A DNA stretch of 64,000 bases from Methanoplanus endosymbiosus (GTDB taxonomy: Archaea > Halobacteriota > Methanomicrobia > Methanomicrobiales > Methanomicrobiaceae). Position 1 is the first letter of the stretch; each line of letters starts with the position of its first letter. This document shows positions 29,309 to 37,158 of the stretch, in pieces. The translations under genes and the position numbers were made by a program. Under the pieces are notes generated by a model that did no database searches, was not told the DNA's origin, and worked only from the letters and a program-made list of their open reading frames with translations. The stretch covers positions 620,001-684,000 of the forward strand of contig NZ_CP096115.1 in NCBI RefSeq assembly GCF_024662215.1. The letters run 5' to 3'.

Positions 29309-29518
29309 ATGGTAGAAAAAATGAATTCATCCTCAAGCCTTGTGGATGTTGTGGACAGAATCCTTGACAAGGGAGTTGTAGTTGATGCATGGGTTCGCGT
29401 ATCCCTTGTAGGAATTGAACTGATAGCTGTTGAAGCCCGTGTGGTAATATCATCAGTTGAAACATGGATTAAATATGGAGAGGCAGTAGGGCTTCTTGCC
29501 GAGGAAGTTGCGGCATAG
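29309..29518 (+). CDS. gvpA: Gas vesicle shell protein GvpA
   Basis: The 69-residue protein has the complete GvpA sequence pattern: [20 protein letters not shown], then [19 protein letters not shown] and [13 protein letters not shown]. GvpA polymerises as the rib-forming wall of the gas-filled vesicle. The size matches the family norm (about 70-76 residues), with the short C-terminal tail AEEVAA. A hairpin and a strong ribosome binding site lie upstream. It is the first structural gene of the cluster, followed 32 nt later by the GvpC-like gene. Confidence 0.98.
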   Translation: MVEKMNSSSSLVDVVDRILDKGVVVDAWVRVSLVGIELIAVEARVVISSVETWIKYGEAVGLLAEEVAA

Positions 29519-29550
29519 GCCCAACTTCCCATATTTATGAGAGATTACTA

Positions 29551-30759
29551 ATGACTATTTTTGAGGATATGGCTCTTTTGCGTGGGGAAATTAATCTTGA
29601 ATCAGAATACAGACGTGAACTGGCCATCAACAGAAAAGAAGAAGCAGAGATCAGAAAAGAAGAAGCAGAGAACAGAAGGAAAGAGACTAAACTAATGATC
29701 TCCGGAATTTCGGCTGAAAGGAAGGAGAAAGGAGAGGCACTAAAAGAAGAGATGGTTCAGGTAAAAAAACGGTTAAAGAGTGATGTAAAAGAGTCCAGGG
29801 ACAGAACGGAAAATCTTATTGAATGTTTTAACTCTGAAAGGAAGGAGAAAGGAGAAGCACTAAAAGAAGAGATGACTCAGGTAAAAAAACGTTTAAAGGG
29901 TGATGTAAAAGAGTCCAGGGACAGAACGGAAAATCTCATTGAATGTTTCACCTCTGAAAGAAAGGAAAACAGAAAAATTATGATGAAAACTCTAAAAGAG
30001 GACTTGTCTGACTTAAGGAATAACATCAGAAATTTTGAAAAAGAGACAAGAGAGATGATAAAAGGGGTTTCGGATAACAGGAAGGATGAAACCGAAATAT
30101 TAAGAACAAATCTTAAAAACGAGAAAATTCAGCTCAAAAAAGAGGCTGCAGAAGAGAGAAAATCAATCCGGGAAAATCGCATCAGCATTTCAAAAGCATT
30201 GATGGAAGACATCTCAGAGAGATTAAAAGATATATCGGTATCAAACTCAGAGCTAAAAGATTACACTCATAAACTGTTAAATGACGCTAAAACTGAACTG
30301 GATGGTTATAATAACGAAAGAAGCCGGATGCATAATGCCTGGATAAAAAATACAGCATATGACATTTCAGAAGATTCAACAGACATTCAGTACAGCCACG
30401 GTGGAGAGACCGGCCCTCCGGAAGTAAAAATTCAGGCAGAAATCGCCGTACAGGAGATTAACATTCCTGAGCCAAAAACAGCTTCAGATACTAAAGATCC
30501 AAAGAATGTGACAGTTGATGAAGCCGAACTATCAGATGATGAGATGAGCAGTTTAGACTCCGAAGAAATTCATGAAAGCGAATTTGAGAATTTAACCGGA
30601 AAAATATACGATGCAATTCAGAATTCAGGCAACGGAGTTTCTCTGAGAGATATTGGAGATAAACTCGATATTGAATGGAGGAAACTGATCCGCCCTGCAA
30701 AGAAACTGCTTGACGAAGAGTCGATTAAAAAAATAGATGTCAATTACTTTCCTGCCTGA
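29551..30759 (+). CDS. Coiled-coil repeat protein, GvpC candidate, with C-terminal winged helix
   Basis: The 402-residue protein lies exactly where gvpC does in haloarchaea. It is highly charged and helical, with 40-residue periodicity: MISGIS at 49, LIECFN at 89, LIECFT at 129 and MIKGVS at 169. Two consecutive 40-residue units (55-94 and 95-134) are almost identical at DNA level. GvpC strengthens the vesicle by lying across GvpA ribs, and such repeats suit that. No sequence match to known GvpC can be claimed. The last 60 residues (LTGKIYDAIQNSGNGVSLRD, KLDIEWRKLIRPAKKLLDE) form a winged-helix-like domain not known in GvpC. An acidic linker separates the two parts. Confidence 0.7.
   Translation: MTIFEDMALLRGEINLESEYRRELAINRKEEAEIRKEEAENRRKETKLMISGISAERKEKGEALKEEMVQVKKRLKSDVKESRDRTENLIECFNSERKEKGEALKEEMTQVKKRLKGDVKESRDRTENLIECFTSERKENRKIMMKTLKEDLSDLRNNIRNFEKETREMIKGVSDNRKDETEILRTNLKNEKIQLKKEAAEERKSIRENRISISKALMEDISERLKDISVSNSELKDYTHKLLNDAKTELDGYNNERSRMHNAWIKNTAYDISEDSTDIQYSHGGETGPPEVKIQAEIAVQEINIPEPKTASDTKDPKNVTVDEAELSDDEMSSLDSEEIHESEFENLTGKIYDAIQNSGNGVSLRDIGDKLDIEWRKLIRPAKKLLDEESIKKIDVNYFPA
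29713..29952 (+). repeat. Two 120-bp tandem repeats inside the GvpC candidate
   Basis: Bases 29713-29832 and 29833-29952 are near-identical (GAAAGGAAGGAGAAAGGAG at each start). They encode 40 residues each, show only a few substitutions and keep frame. The next unit is diverged. This points to recent duplication. Confidence 0.9.
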
Positions 30760-30841
30760 GCAGGAGATTAATTTTAAGCCAAAACGGACAGGATGATAAT
30801 ATCCTGCCCAATTTCTGATTTTGAGGGGAAAGCTGATTATA

Positions 30842-31786
30842 ATGGTTTCAAAAACAACAACAGGAAAAGAGAAAGTCACAGTCATCAATCCCAGGCAGAC
30901 AAAAGGTTTTGTTCATACAGAAGCTATAAATTTACTGGCAAAAAGGGGACTGAGATATCTTAATGCAGGCTACCCAATACATTATTCCGGGCCGACAGGG
31001 TGCGGAAAAACAACCCTTGCCATGCATGTCGCATCCCTGCTCAATCGTCCGGTCATTCTTATAAATGGTGATGACGAATACAGCACATCGTCATTTATAG
31101 GAGGGGAGCAGGGTTATCGTAAGCATATGGTTGTGGATAAGTTTGTATCAAGAGTTACAAAAGTTGACGAATCATACAAAAAACAATGGGTCGATGAAAG
31201 ACTTACAGCAGCATGCAGGTATGGATTCACACTGATCTACAACGAATTTACACGATCAAGGCCGGAGGCAAATAATATACTTCTCTCGGTTCTTGAAGAG
31301 AGAGTACTTCCAATACCGGGGATGGCAAGCCGTACAAACAGCAGCAGTTTTTTAAAAGTTCATCCTGACTTTTCAGCCATTTTTACGAGCAATCCTGAAG
31401 AATACGCCGGAGTTTACCGCTCACAGGATGCCCTCATTGACAGAATGATAACTCTGGATATGGATTATTACGACAAAGAGACAGAAATTGCGATAGTAAT
31501 GGCAAAATCCGGCCAGTCATATCATGATGCAGACATAATTGTAAAAATTATAAGAAAACTCAGGGATTCTGATTTATGTGAATTTCCGCCAACATTGCGG
31601 TCATCAATAGTTATAGCAAAGACAACCTCAGGCGTTAACGATGAATCATTCAGAGAAGTATGCCTTGATGTTCTTTCACGAAAAATCGGTCTTGATAATG
31701 AAAACGGACTGAAACCTGAAATTGTCATTGATGACATTTTTAATGACATATTTAAGGAAGAAAAAACTGTGCCGGATTTAAGGTGA
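30842..31786 (+). CDS. gvpN: Gas vesicle AAA ATPase GvpN
   Basis: GvpN is a MoxR-type AAA ATPase needed for normal vesicle growth. The 314-residue protein shows Walker A GPTGCGKT (residues 50-57), the family segment GDDEYSTSSFIGG, and EFTRSRPEANNILLSVLEE. The Walker B strand reads LIYNEF, with Asn134 where most members have Asp, while the catalytic Glu135 is kept. ATG 30842 is chosen because GAGGGGA precedes it at 30821-30827; the upstream TTG is the first codon of the open frame. It follows the GvpC candidate as in haloarchaeal gvpACN. Confidence 0.95.
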   Translation: MVSKTTTGKEKVTVINPRQTKGFVHTEAINLLAKRGLRYLNAGYPIHYSGPTGCGKTTLAMHVASLLNRPVILINGDDEYSTSSFIGGEQGYRKHMVVDKFVSRVTKVDESYKKQWVDERLTAACRYGFTLIYNEFTRSRPEANNILLSVLEERVLPIPGMASRTNSSSFLKVHPDFSAIFTSNPEEYAGVYRSQDALIDRMITLDMDYYDKETEIAIVMAKSGQSYHDADIIVKIIRKLRDSDLCEFPPTLRSSIVIAKTTSGVNDESFREVCLDVLSRKIGLDNENGLKPEIVIDDIFNDIFKEEKTVPDLR

Positions 31787-31792
31787 ACAGGT

Positions 31793-32167
31793 ATGTGCAC
31801 AAGAGTAAAATCAAGCCTTGATATTATCAGGAAAAATGGAGTGAACTGCAGGACGAAATACAGAGAAAAACGGGTAAAGGATGAAATTGTAGAGAAATTC
31901 GGGGAAATTACAATTCCTGAGAAACAATACAGAAAAATAATGAGACAGGATGCAAACCACAAAAAAAAGATGGAAAAGATGCAGAAATCCCTTATGAAGG
32001 CATTTCAGCAGAAGGAAAAGGCACGCCTGATTCAGAAATTAAGGAATGAAAAAATCCCAAAAACAGAATCTTCAGCAGATAAATTAAAATCTGAGAAAAA
32101 AGGAACGAATTCTCTAAAAGAATCAGATGAAACAGGTGTTTTTGATGAGATCGAGATTGGATACTGA
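31793..32167 (+). CDS. Small basic coiled-coil protein of the gas vesicle cluster, unknown
   Basis: The 124-residue protein is strongly basic and helical: IRKNGVNCRTKYREKRVKDE, then KKKMEKMQKSLMKAFQQKEK and an acidic end (DETGVFDEIEIGY). It starts seven bases after gvpN, with AGGT before the ATG, and ends in or near the start of gvpF. No family is recognised. It occupies the gvpO position of haloarchaea but lacks GvpO features, and the true gvpO is at 33278. A GvpI-like role (small, basic) is a guess. Confidence 0.65.
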   Translation: MCTRVKSSLDIIRKNGVNCRTKYREKRVKDEIVEKFGEITIPEKQYRKIMRQDANHKKKMEKMQKSLMKAFQQKEKARLIQKLRNEKIPKTESSADKLKSEKKGTNSLKESDETGVFDEIEIGY

Positions 32168-32186
32168 AGAGAAGAATGACAGTGGC

Positions 32187-33014
32187 ATGTCATCTGAGAG
32201 AAGGTCAGATAAGAGATCAGGCCGGAAAAAAACAGCCGGAACTTTTGGAAACTCTATGAGGCATTCATCCAAAAAATCACCAAAAAGTGCCTCATACAGA
32301 TATGTTTACTGTATAATACCCTCAGAATCTGCCGGAAATCTGCCGGAGATAACCGGCATTGACGATACTGAAATCAAAGCACTGTCACGCAAAAAAGTCT
32401 GTGCTGTAGTTTCTGAAACAAAAGATAAGAAACATGAGATTCTTGACAACGGAGTGATGCACCAGTCAGTGGTTGAGGAAGTTTTGAAATATTCACCCCT
32501 GATCCCTATGGGATTTGGACAGATCTCATCAGAAGTGTCCATATTATCATTTCTGGAGAAGAACAGCTACCGCCTCGGTCTTCTGATGCAGCAGTACTCC
32601 GGAAAGAGAGAACTTGTCTTAAAGGCATCATGGAAGATGGATCAGGTTTTAAAGGACCTGTGTGATTCTGATGACCAGATAAGAATAATGCATAACCATC
32701 TGAACCGGAAGGATGACCTTAAAAATCACAGGATGAAGATTAAAATAGGACAGAAGGTATCAGATTCCATAGATAGAAGAAGTGACAGTACAGGAAACGA
32801 ATTTCTGAAAAAATTAAAACCCTTCTCTGACAGAGTAAAAATTAATAAAAACCTCAACAATGATATGTTTTTAAATGCAGCATTTCTTGTGGACAAAGTT
32901 TATGAAGAAAATTTTGATCTGGCAGTCAATGATCTTGAAGATAAATACTCAGAAACCGTCAGTTTAAACTATACTGTGTCAGCACCATATGATTTTATAA
33001 ACCTAAGACTATGA
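32187..33014 (+). CDS. gvpF: Gas vesicle protein GvpF/GvpL family (first copy)
   Basis: GvpF/L proteins are minor assembly factors that bind GvpA. The family core is present: YRYVYCIIP, then a second half with SPLIPMGFGQ, KRELVLKASWKM, NAAFLVDKVYEENF and the C-terminal VSAPYDFINLRL. Start choice is uncertain. ATG 32187 avoids overlap with the preceding gene and ATG 32127 overlaps it by 41 nt. ATG 32256 (MRHSSKKSPK) best matches the N-terminus of the second copy at 36249 (MRTTAKKRIN). The extra N-terminal stretch is Ser/Arg/Lys-rich. It is followed by gvpG, as in Halobacterium. Confidence 0.93.
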   Translation: MSSERRSDKRSGRKKTAGTFGNSMRHSSKKSPKSASYRYVYCIIPSESAGNLPEITGIDDTEIKALSRKKVCAVVSETKDKKHEILDNGVMHQSVVEEVLKYSPLIPMGFGQISSEVSILSFLEKNSYRLGLLMQQYSGKRELVLKASWKMDQVLKDLCDSDDQIRIMHNHLNRKDDLKNHRMKIKIGQKVSDSIDRRSDSTGNEFLKKLKPFSDRVKINKNLNNDMFLNAAFLVDKVYEENFDLAVNDLEDKYSETVSLNYTVSAPYDFINLRL

Positions 33015-33030
33015 ATATCTTACAGATTAT

Positions 33031-33036
33031 GGAGGT
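33031..33036 (+). promoter_or_regulatory. Shine-Dalgarno site of gvpG
   Basis: GGAGGT is a full match to the anti-Shine-Dalgarno of the 16S rRNA seen here. It is six bases before the ATT at 33043 and 54 bases before the first in-frame ATG, so it decides the start. Confidence 0.75.
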
Positions 33037-33042
33037 ATTATT

Positions 33043-33273
33043 ATTGTATTAATTGTTGATGACATCCTTAAAATTCCGTTTACAATTGGCATGAAAGTCT
33101 TAGAAGAGATATCAGCACAGGTGGATGATGAGCTGCTCTTATCTGAAGAGTCCATCAGAAAGAAGATAATTGAAATACGCCTTGAGTATGAGAACGGAAA
33201 TATTAATCAGGAAGATTACAGTCAGATAAACAGAGACCTAAGAGAACGCCTTGCAGCTGCAATGCAGGACTGA
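33043..33273 (+). CDS. gvpG: Gas vesicle protein GvpG, probable ATT (AUU) start
   Basis: GvpG is a small helical assembly factor. The conserved GvpG beginning (VDDILKIPFTIG) lies upstream of the first ATG (33091), so a start there would delete it. The frame contains no ATG, GTG or TTG in this stretch. A perfect GGAGGT (33031-33036) sits six bases before ATT 33043, giving (M)VLIVDDILKIPF and a 76-residue protein of family length. The remainder (GMKVLEEISAQ, SIRKKIIEIRLEYENG, QEDYSQINRDLRERL) fits GvpG. It lies between gvpF and gvpO, and the ATT start is inferred. Confidence 0.8.
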   Translation: MVLIVDDILKIPFTIGMKVLEEISAQVDDELLLSEESIRKKIIEIRLEYENGNINQEDYSQINRDLRERLAAAMQD

Positions 33274-33277
33274 GAAT

Positions 33278-33553
33278 ATGAAACTAAACCAGATTATTGA
33301 GAATGCCAAAATAAACACCTCAGAATTTACGGGCATGCCCATAAACTCACTTACAGGTATGACCAGAGATCCGGAGACGAAAAATCTCAGACTTGAGATC
33401 GAACTTCTTGAGAAGAGAGGCATACCCGACTCAATGGATCTTTTAGGCATTTACGAAGTTCTTGTAGATGAAGAAGGGGACATATGTGAACTGTCAAGAA
33501 CAGGAATGAGAAAGAGAGGGGATACGTCAATAGAACAGATTGAGGAATATTAA
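33278..33553 (+). CDS. gvpO: Gas vesicle protein GvpO
   Basis: The 91-residue protein carries the GvpO signature in its second half: LRLEIELLEKRGIPDSMDLL, then GIYEVLVDEEGDICELSRTG and a final KRG. GvpO is required for vesicle formation in haloarchaea, perhaps as a regulator of gvpA expression or as an assembly factor. ATG 33278 starts five bases after the gvpG stop. In Halobacterium gvpO lies with gvpACN; here it is embedded between gvpG and gvpJ. Confidence 0.88.
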   Translation: MKLNQIIENAKINTSEFTGMPINSLTGMTRDPETKNLRLEIELLEKRGIPDSMDLLGIYEVLVDEEGDICELSRTGMRKRGDTSIEQIEEY

Positions 33554-33581
33554 GTGAGCAAATCTGTGGAAGTGAAAACAA

Positions 33582-33950
33582 ATGCTTGAAGCACAAAGGA
33601 GCAATTCTCCGGCATCACTTGTTGATGTAATTGACCGGATTCTTGACAAAGGTCTGATCATTAATGCTGACATCACTGTATCCATTGCCGGAATAGAACT
33701 GCTTGGAATTAGTCTCAGGGCATCGGTTGCATCATTTGAAACGGCAGCAAAGTACGGCCTCAGCTTTCCGGCCGGGACAGATTTTAATAAACCTGCATGG
33801 GATAATGCAATCGTTGAAAAAGAGACATGCCCACAATGCGGTAAAACTGTTCCTGTCGAGGAGTTACTAAATGAGAGCTGTCCCTGGTGCGGCTGGGTAA
33901 GTGCGAAGGCAAACGGCAGGAATATGCTTGATGATGGAAGCAGAGCGTGA
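33582..33950 (+). CDS. gvpJ: Gas vesicle protein GvpJ with C-terminal zinc ribbon
   Basis: Residues 8-70 match GvpJ, a GvpA paralogue involved in nucleation: SLVDVIDRILDKGLIINADI, VSIAGIELLGISLRASV and SFETAAKYGLSFPAGTD. That last block is diagnostic for J rather than A or M. Residues 80-106 then form a zinc ribbon, with C83xxC86 and C100xxC103 (KETCPQCGKTVP, NESCPWCGW). I do not know such a domain from characterised GvpJ, which ends in an acidic tail. The gvpM gene overlaps its 3' end by 17 nt in another frame, so the two are translationally coupled. Confidence 0.93.
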   Translation: MLEAQRSNSPASLVDVIDRILDKGLIINADITVSIAGIELLGISLRASVASFETAAKYGLSFPAGTDFNKPAWDNAIVEKETCPQCGKTVPVEELLNESCPWCGWVSAKANGRNMLDDGSRA

Positions 33951-34506
33951 AAGCAAAGCAACTCTTGTAGATCTGCTTGACCGGATTCTTGATAAGGGTG
34001 TGATAGTAAATGCCGATGCAATAGTTTCACTGGCCGGCATTCCACTGATTGCAATTCAGTTAAATGCACTTGTGGCAAGTGTTGAGACAATGCTTTCATA
34101 CGGCATGTGGCATGACTGGGACTCGGCCATCCGTGCCTCAGCAAGAGAAAATCACAGACAGAACGCCGGATTACTACCTTTTTCACAGAATGATGATGAG
34201 ATATTAATCTCAGAATTTCCCGGTTCATACTGGTATAGTAACGGAATCTCAGGTACATGGAAGAGCGGAAAAATCCGCCTGACTGATAAGAGAATACTTC
34301 ACTACAGGGCCAGACCTCCGGAAATGTTTATGGACATAAAACATGAGGACATCATATCAGTCAGAATTAATGAGGAAGCTGACAGAGGCAATATAAATGC
34401 ACGGCATATTGATATCAGGCTTAAAAACGGGAGAACTGTGAATATTATCGCATCCGAAATAATGCTTAAAAAAGGCTTTTCAGATCTGACAACTACCCCG
34501 GACTGA
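33934..34506 (+). CDS. gvpM: Gas vesicle protein GvpM fused to a GRAM/PH-like domain
   Basis: Residues 8-70 match Gvp[33 protein letters not shown], and SVETMLSYGMWHDWDSAI, the last like the TMTEYG...EWD ending of haloarchaeal GvpM. Residues 87-180 are a beta-rich domain of GRAM/PH type (EILISEFPGSYWYSNG, GKIRLTDKRILHY, IKHEDIISVRINE, HIDIRLKNGRTVNII). Known GvpM is only about 84 residues. The fusion suggests that the nucleation protein carries a lipid- or protein-binding module. The start at 33934 (or 33931) follows AGGA and overlaps gvpJ. Confidence 0.88.
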   Translation: MEAERESKATLVDLLDRILDKGVIVNADAIVSLAGIPLIAIQLNALVASVETMLSYGMWHDWDSAIRASARENHRQNAGLLPFSQNDDEILISEFPGSYWYSNGISGTWKSGKIRLTDKRILHYRARPPEMFMDIKHEDIISVRINEEADRGNINARHIDIRLKNGRTVNIIASEIMLKKGFSDLTTTPD

Positions 34507-34794
34507 GTCACGGATATATGAACAACCATCGCACTGCTGCTTCAGTGCGTGCATTTGGTATAAAACATCATTGTGGCCTTTCTCCGGTTGTGCAGTCCGG
34601 CCGATAATACGCTATCATTCACAATAAATACGCTTTCGCAGGAGATGACCTCTCCCACTATAAAATAACGGGGATTTGAAAGCTCCCGGTCCTGAAATGC
34701 CGGCACAGAAAGATGTTGCCGCCAAAGATATGAAAGGCAGTGGTTATTATCCGGAAGATCTCCATGACCGGAAAAACAGAAAAGAGAAGAAGAT
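34507..34794 (+). other. Gap in the gas vesicle cluster with a short hairpin and a remnant-like frame
   Basis: GCACTG-CTGCTT-CAGTGC (34531-34548) is a small perfect hairpin, possibly a processing site or weak terminator between gvpM and the Get3-like gene. A plus-strand frame of 39 codons from an ATG at about 34697 (MPAQKDVAAKDMKGSGYYPE) overlaps the next start and ends just after it. It has no recognised family, so I do not call it a gene. Confidence 0.4.
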
Positions 34795-35796
34795 ATGGCA
34801 GGCAATGGACTTCTAAAACAGGATTTTGAGAGAATAATTCAGGATTCACAGACTAAACTGATTATTTTTGGCGGAAAAGGAGGGGTTGGAAAGACAACCT
34901 GTGCCTCCGCAGCATCAGTTAATCTGGCAGAGAAGAAAAAGAAAGTTCTGCTGATATCTTCTGATCCTGCTTCGTCAGTATCTGATATATTTCAAAGAGA
35001 GATCGGCGGTGAAATTACAGAGATCAATGAATATTTAAGTGCTGTTGAGATTAAACCGGAACAGTTTTCAGAAGAGTTCCAGAGCACCTATGGTGATCTC
35101 TTCTATAAAATAATATCATCCATAATTCCGGTGAAAAAAAGTGATACAGAGATAATTCCGGACGAGATAGCACCCGGAGTTGAAGAGCTGTTTCTTCTGG
35201 CATATATCATGAATATGCTTTCTGAGGATTATGATGCAATAGTCCTTGATACCGCACCAACCGGTCATACCATGCGTCTTCTTCATCTTCCTGATCAGAT
35301 TGGAAAGTACGCAAAGGCCGGAATTACCCTTAATTCTAAAATATCGGGTAAAATTGACACCATAAAAGTCTGGTTTGACATGGATACATCTGAGGATATT
35401 CTCAAAAATACTTTGAATGAACTTCTGTCATCAGTTGAGTCTATAAAGAATGTGCTTATAAATCCGGACATTACAGAATTTATTCCTGTTATGATCCCCG
35501 AATTTCTCTCAGTCTCTGAAACAGTGAGACTTATTAATGAACTGGATCTGAATAAAATACAGGTTAAAAGGCTGATCATTAATGGCATCACTCCTCAAAA
35601 CAACTGCATCTTCTGCGGTAAAAGAAGAAAAATGCAGAAGAAGTACATTGATGAGACAATAGATAAATGCGGGTCAAAAATGCAGATAATAACCGCACCA
35701 TTATTTCCGGAAGAGATTGCAGGTATAAATTCAGTGGCAAAGTTTGCATCCGAAATTTTTCCGGGAGATGAATCTGCCATTGATCTGCTGCAGTGA
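34795..35796 (+). CDS. Get3/ArsA-family ATPase in the gas vesicle cluster
   Basis: The 333-residue protein is a deviant-Walker-A P-loop ATPase: GGKGGVGKTT at 26-35, switch I SSDPASSVSDIF at about 55-66, switch II LDTAPTGHTMRLLHLP at 151-166, and the dimer-bridging C271xxC274 pair of Get3 (CIFCGKRRK). It lacks the duplicated half of bacterial ArsA, so it is Get3-like. Get3 shields hydrophobic tail-anchored proteins. In this operon the inferred client would be aggregation-prone GvpA/J/M or another Gvp. No arsenite-resistance genes are nearby, which argues against an arsenic role. Confidence 0.93.
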   Translation: MAGNGLLKQDFERIIQDSQTKLIIFGGKGGVGKTTCASAASVNLAEKKKKVLLISSDPASSVSDIFQREIGGEITEINEYLSAVEIKPEQFSEEFQSTYGDLFYKIISSIIPVKKSDTEIIPDEIAPGVEELFLLAYIMNMLSEDYDAIVLDTAPTGHTMRLLHLPDQIGKYAKAGITLNSKISGKIDTIKVWFDMDTSEDILKNTLNELLSSVESIKNVLINPDITEFIPVMIPEFLSVSETVRLINELDLNKIQVKRLIINGITPQNNCIFCGKRRKMQKKYIDETIDKCGSKMQIITAPLFPEEIAGINSVAKFASEIFPGDESAIDLLQ

Positions 35797-35883
35797 CAGA
35801 ATTAAATGAATATTGTACAGGTTAATTTCCGGATTATAAACCGGTCACAGAGATTATCAGATGATGACCGGAGATGATGGAAA

Positions 35884-36114
35884 ATGAGTATTATGAACAG
35901 ATGGAGATTCAGAAAAAAAGCTTTCAGAAAGAGGAGTTACCCGGATAATATCATGAAGATATCTCCGGATGTGAAGACACACAGTAAAACTGAGGAGATT
36001 TCCCCGGTTAATATAATACCGGGGCTTGAATGTGAGGGTACAGAGATCGGAATCGCTGAAGTTGAAAAGAAGAAGACAGTATATATCAGGTTGTGGCTTA
36101 AGAAAGAATTCTAA
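35884..36114 (+). CDS. Small basic protein of the gas vesicle cluster, unknown
   Basis: The 76-residue protein starts MSIMNRWRFRKKAFRKRSYP, highly basic, and ends with an amphipathic strand (VEKKKTVYIRLWLKKEF). A GGAGATGATGG ribosome binding site precedes it. It lies between the Get3-like gene and the second gvpF/L. No family is recognised. The end resembles the last strands of an Hsp20-like fold, but it is too short to judge. Confidence 0.6.
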   Translation: MSIMNRWRFRKKAFRKRSYPDNIMKISPDVKTHSKTEEISPVNIIPGLECEGTEIGIAEVEKKKTVYIRLWLKKEF

Positions 36115-36248
36115 GCAGTAAACATAATATAACTGATTTGATGTCAGTCATCAGCACGGATTATTATGCGATGTATCAATAATTAATAAAAGTAACATCT
36201 GACCGATTATCATCCGAAATTTACCAGTAAAAGTTTAGAGGGTTAAAA

Positions 36249-37007
36249 ATGAGAACTACTGCAAAAAAAAGGATAAATACAGCACGTTACAAGTATGTAT
36301 TCTGTATTATTGCGAACCGGAAAAATTATTCTTTTGTGATGAATGACAGGGAGAAAAAAGAGATCTACTCCATTCATTATAAGGATATATCTGCCGTTGT
36401 TGCTGATGCCTGGTCTGAAAAGTACGAAATACTTGATGACGGAATGGTACATGAAAAAGTTGTGGAGACTGCCTCTAAGCATTTCCCGGTAATTCCTATG
36501 GGTTTTGGACAGGCATCAACTGAGGAGGACATAAAAGCATTTTTAATGAAAAATTACGCGGCCATTAAAAAATTATTCAGAAACCTTAAGGGTAAGACTG
36601 AACTTGGGGTCAATGTCTCACTGAATGAAAAAAAACTTATTGAGGATATATACAATGAAAATGAAAAAATACGTATTTTCTCAGCCGGAATTAAGGATCA
36701 AAACGATAAATTAAACCATAACATAAAGATTAAAATCGGCAGAATTGTTTCAGAAGAGTTTGATAAGAAAGGAAATAAGATTGCAGAGGATTTTTACAGG
36801 AGTCTTAAGAATATTGCTGATTCAGATATAAAATGCCGGAGCATAAACAAACTGATGGTATTAAACAGTGCATTTCTGGTTGAGAATGATAAAATACCGG
36901 AGTTTGACAGAGTACTGAGCGATATGGAGAATAAATACGGAGATGCGGTAAATATCAGGTATATTATTTCTCCGCCATACAATTTCAGTAATCTCAGAGT
37001 AAGTTAA
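36249..37007 (+). CDS. Gas vesicle protein GvpF/GvpL family (second copy)
   Basis: The 252-residue protein is a close paralogue of the copy at 32187, with the same landmarks in the same order: RYKYVFCIIA, HFPVIPMGFGQAS, GKTELGVNVSLNEK, NSAFLVENDKIPEFD and ISPPYNFSNLRV. It has a GGGTT ribosome binding site before ATG 36249. Having two such proteins plus the divergent one at 38006 suggests separate F and L functions. Which copy corresponds to GvpL cannot be settled by eye. Confidence 0.92.
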   Translation: MRTTAKKRINTARYKYVFCIIANRKNYSFVMNDREKKEIYSIHYKDISAVVADAWSEKYEILDDGMVHEKVVETASKHFPVIPMGFGQASTEEDIKAFLMKNYAAIKKLFRNLKGKTELGVNVSLNEKKLIEDIYNENEKIRIFSAGIKDQNDKLNHNIKIKIGRIVSEEFDKKGNKIAEDFYRSLKNIADSDIKCRSINKLMVLNSAFLVENDKIPEFDRVLSDMENKYGDAVNIRYIISPPYNFSNLRVS

Positions 37008-37158
37008 CTAAAACTGCCCGTAATATCGACACAATTCCGGATATCAATATCATATGACAATCCGGAAAAACCATTATGGGACGTAAAAACCTACAGTTGG
37101 TAAAGGTACAGGAAAATTAAGCAGAGAACCAAATAATTGCAGCCCGGAGGGGGAAGTT

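Noticed and set aside
34542-34805. Minus-strand 87-codon frame between gvpM and the Get3-like gene
   Set aside because: It is antisense to the start of the Get3-like gene, has no family match and would break an otherwise unidirectional cluster.
34795-35796. Arsenite efflux ATPase ArsA role
   Set aside because: Single ATPase unit with the Get3 CxxC and no arsB, arsD, arsR or acr3 nearby; Get3-like chaperone is the better reading.
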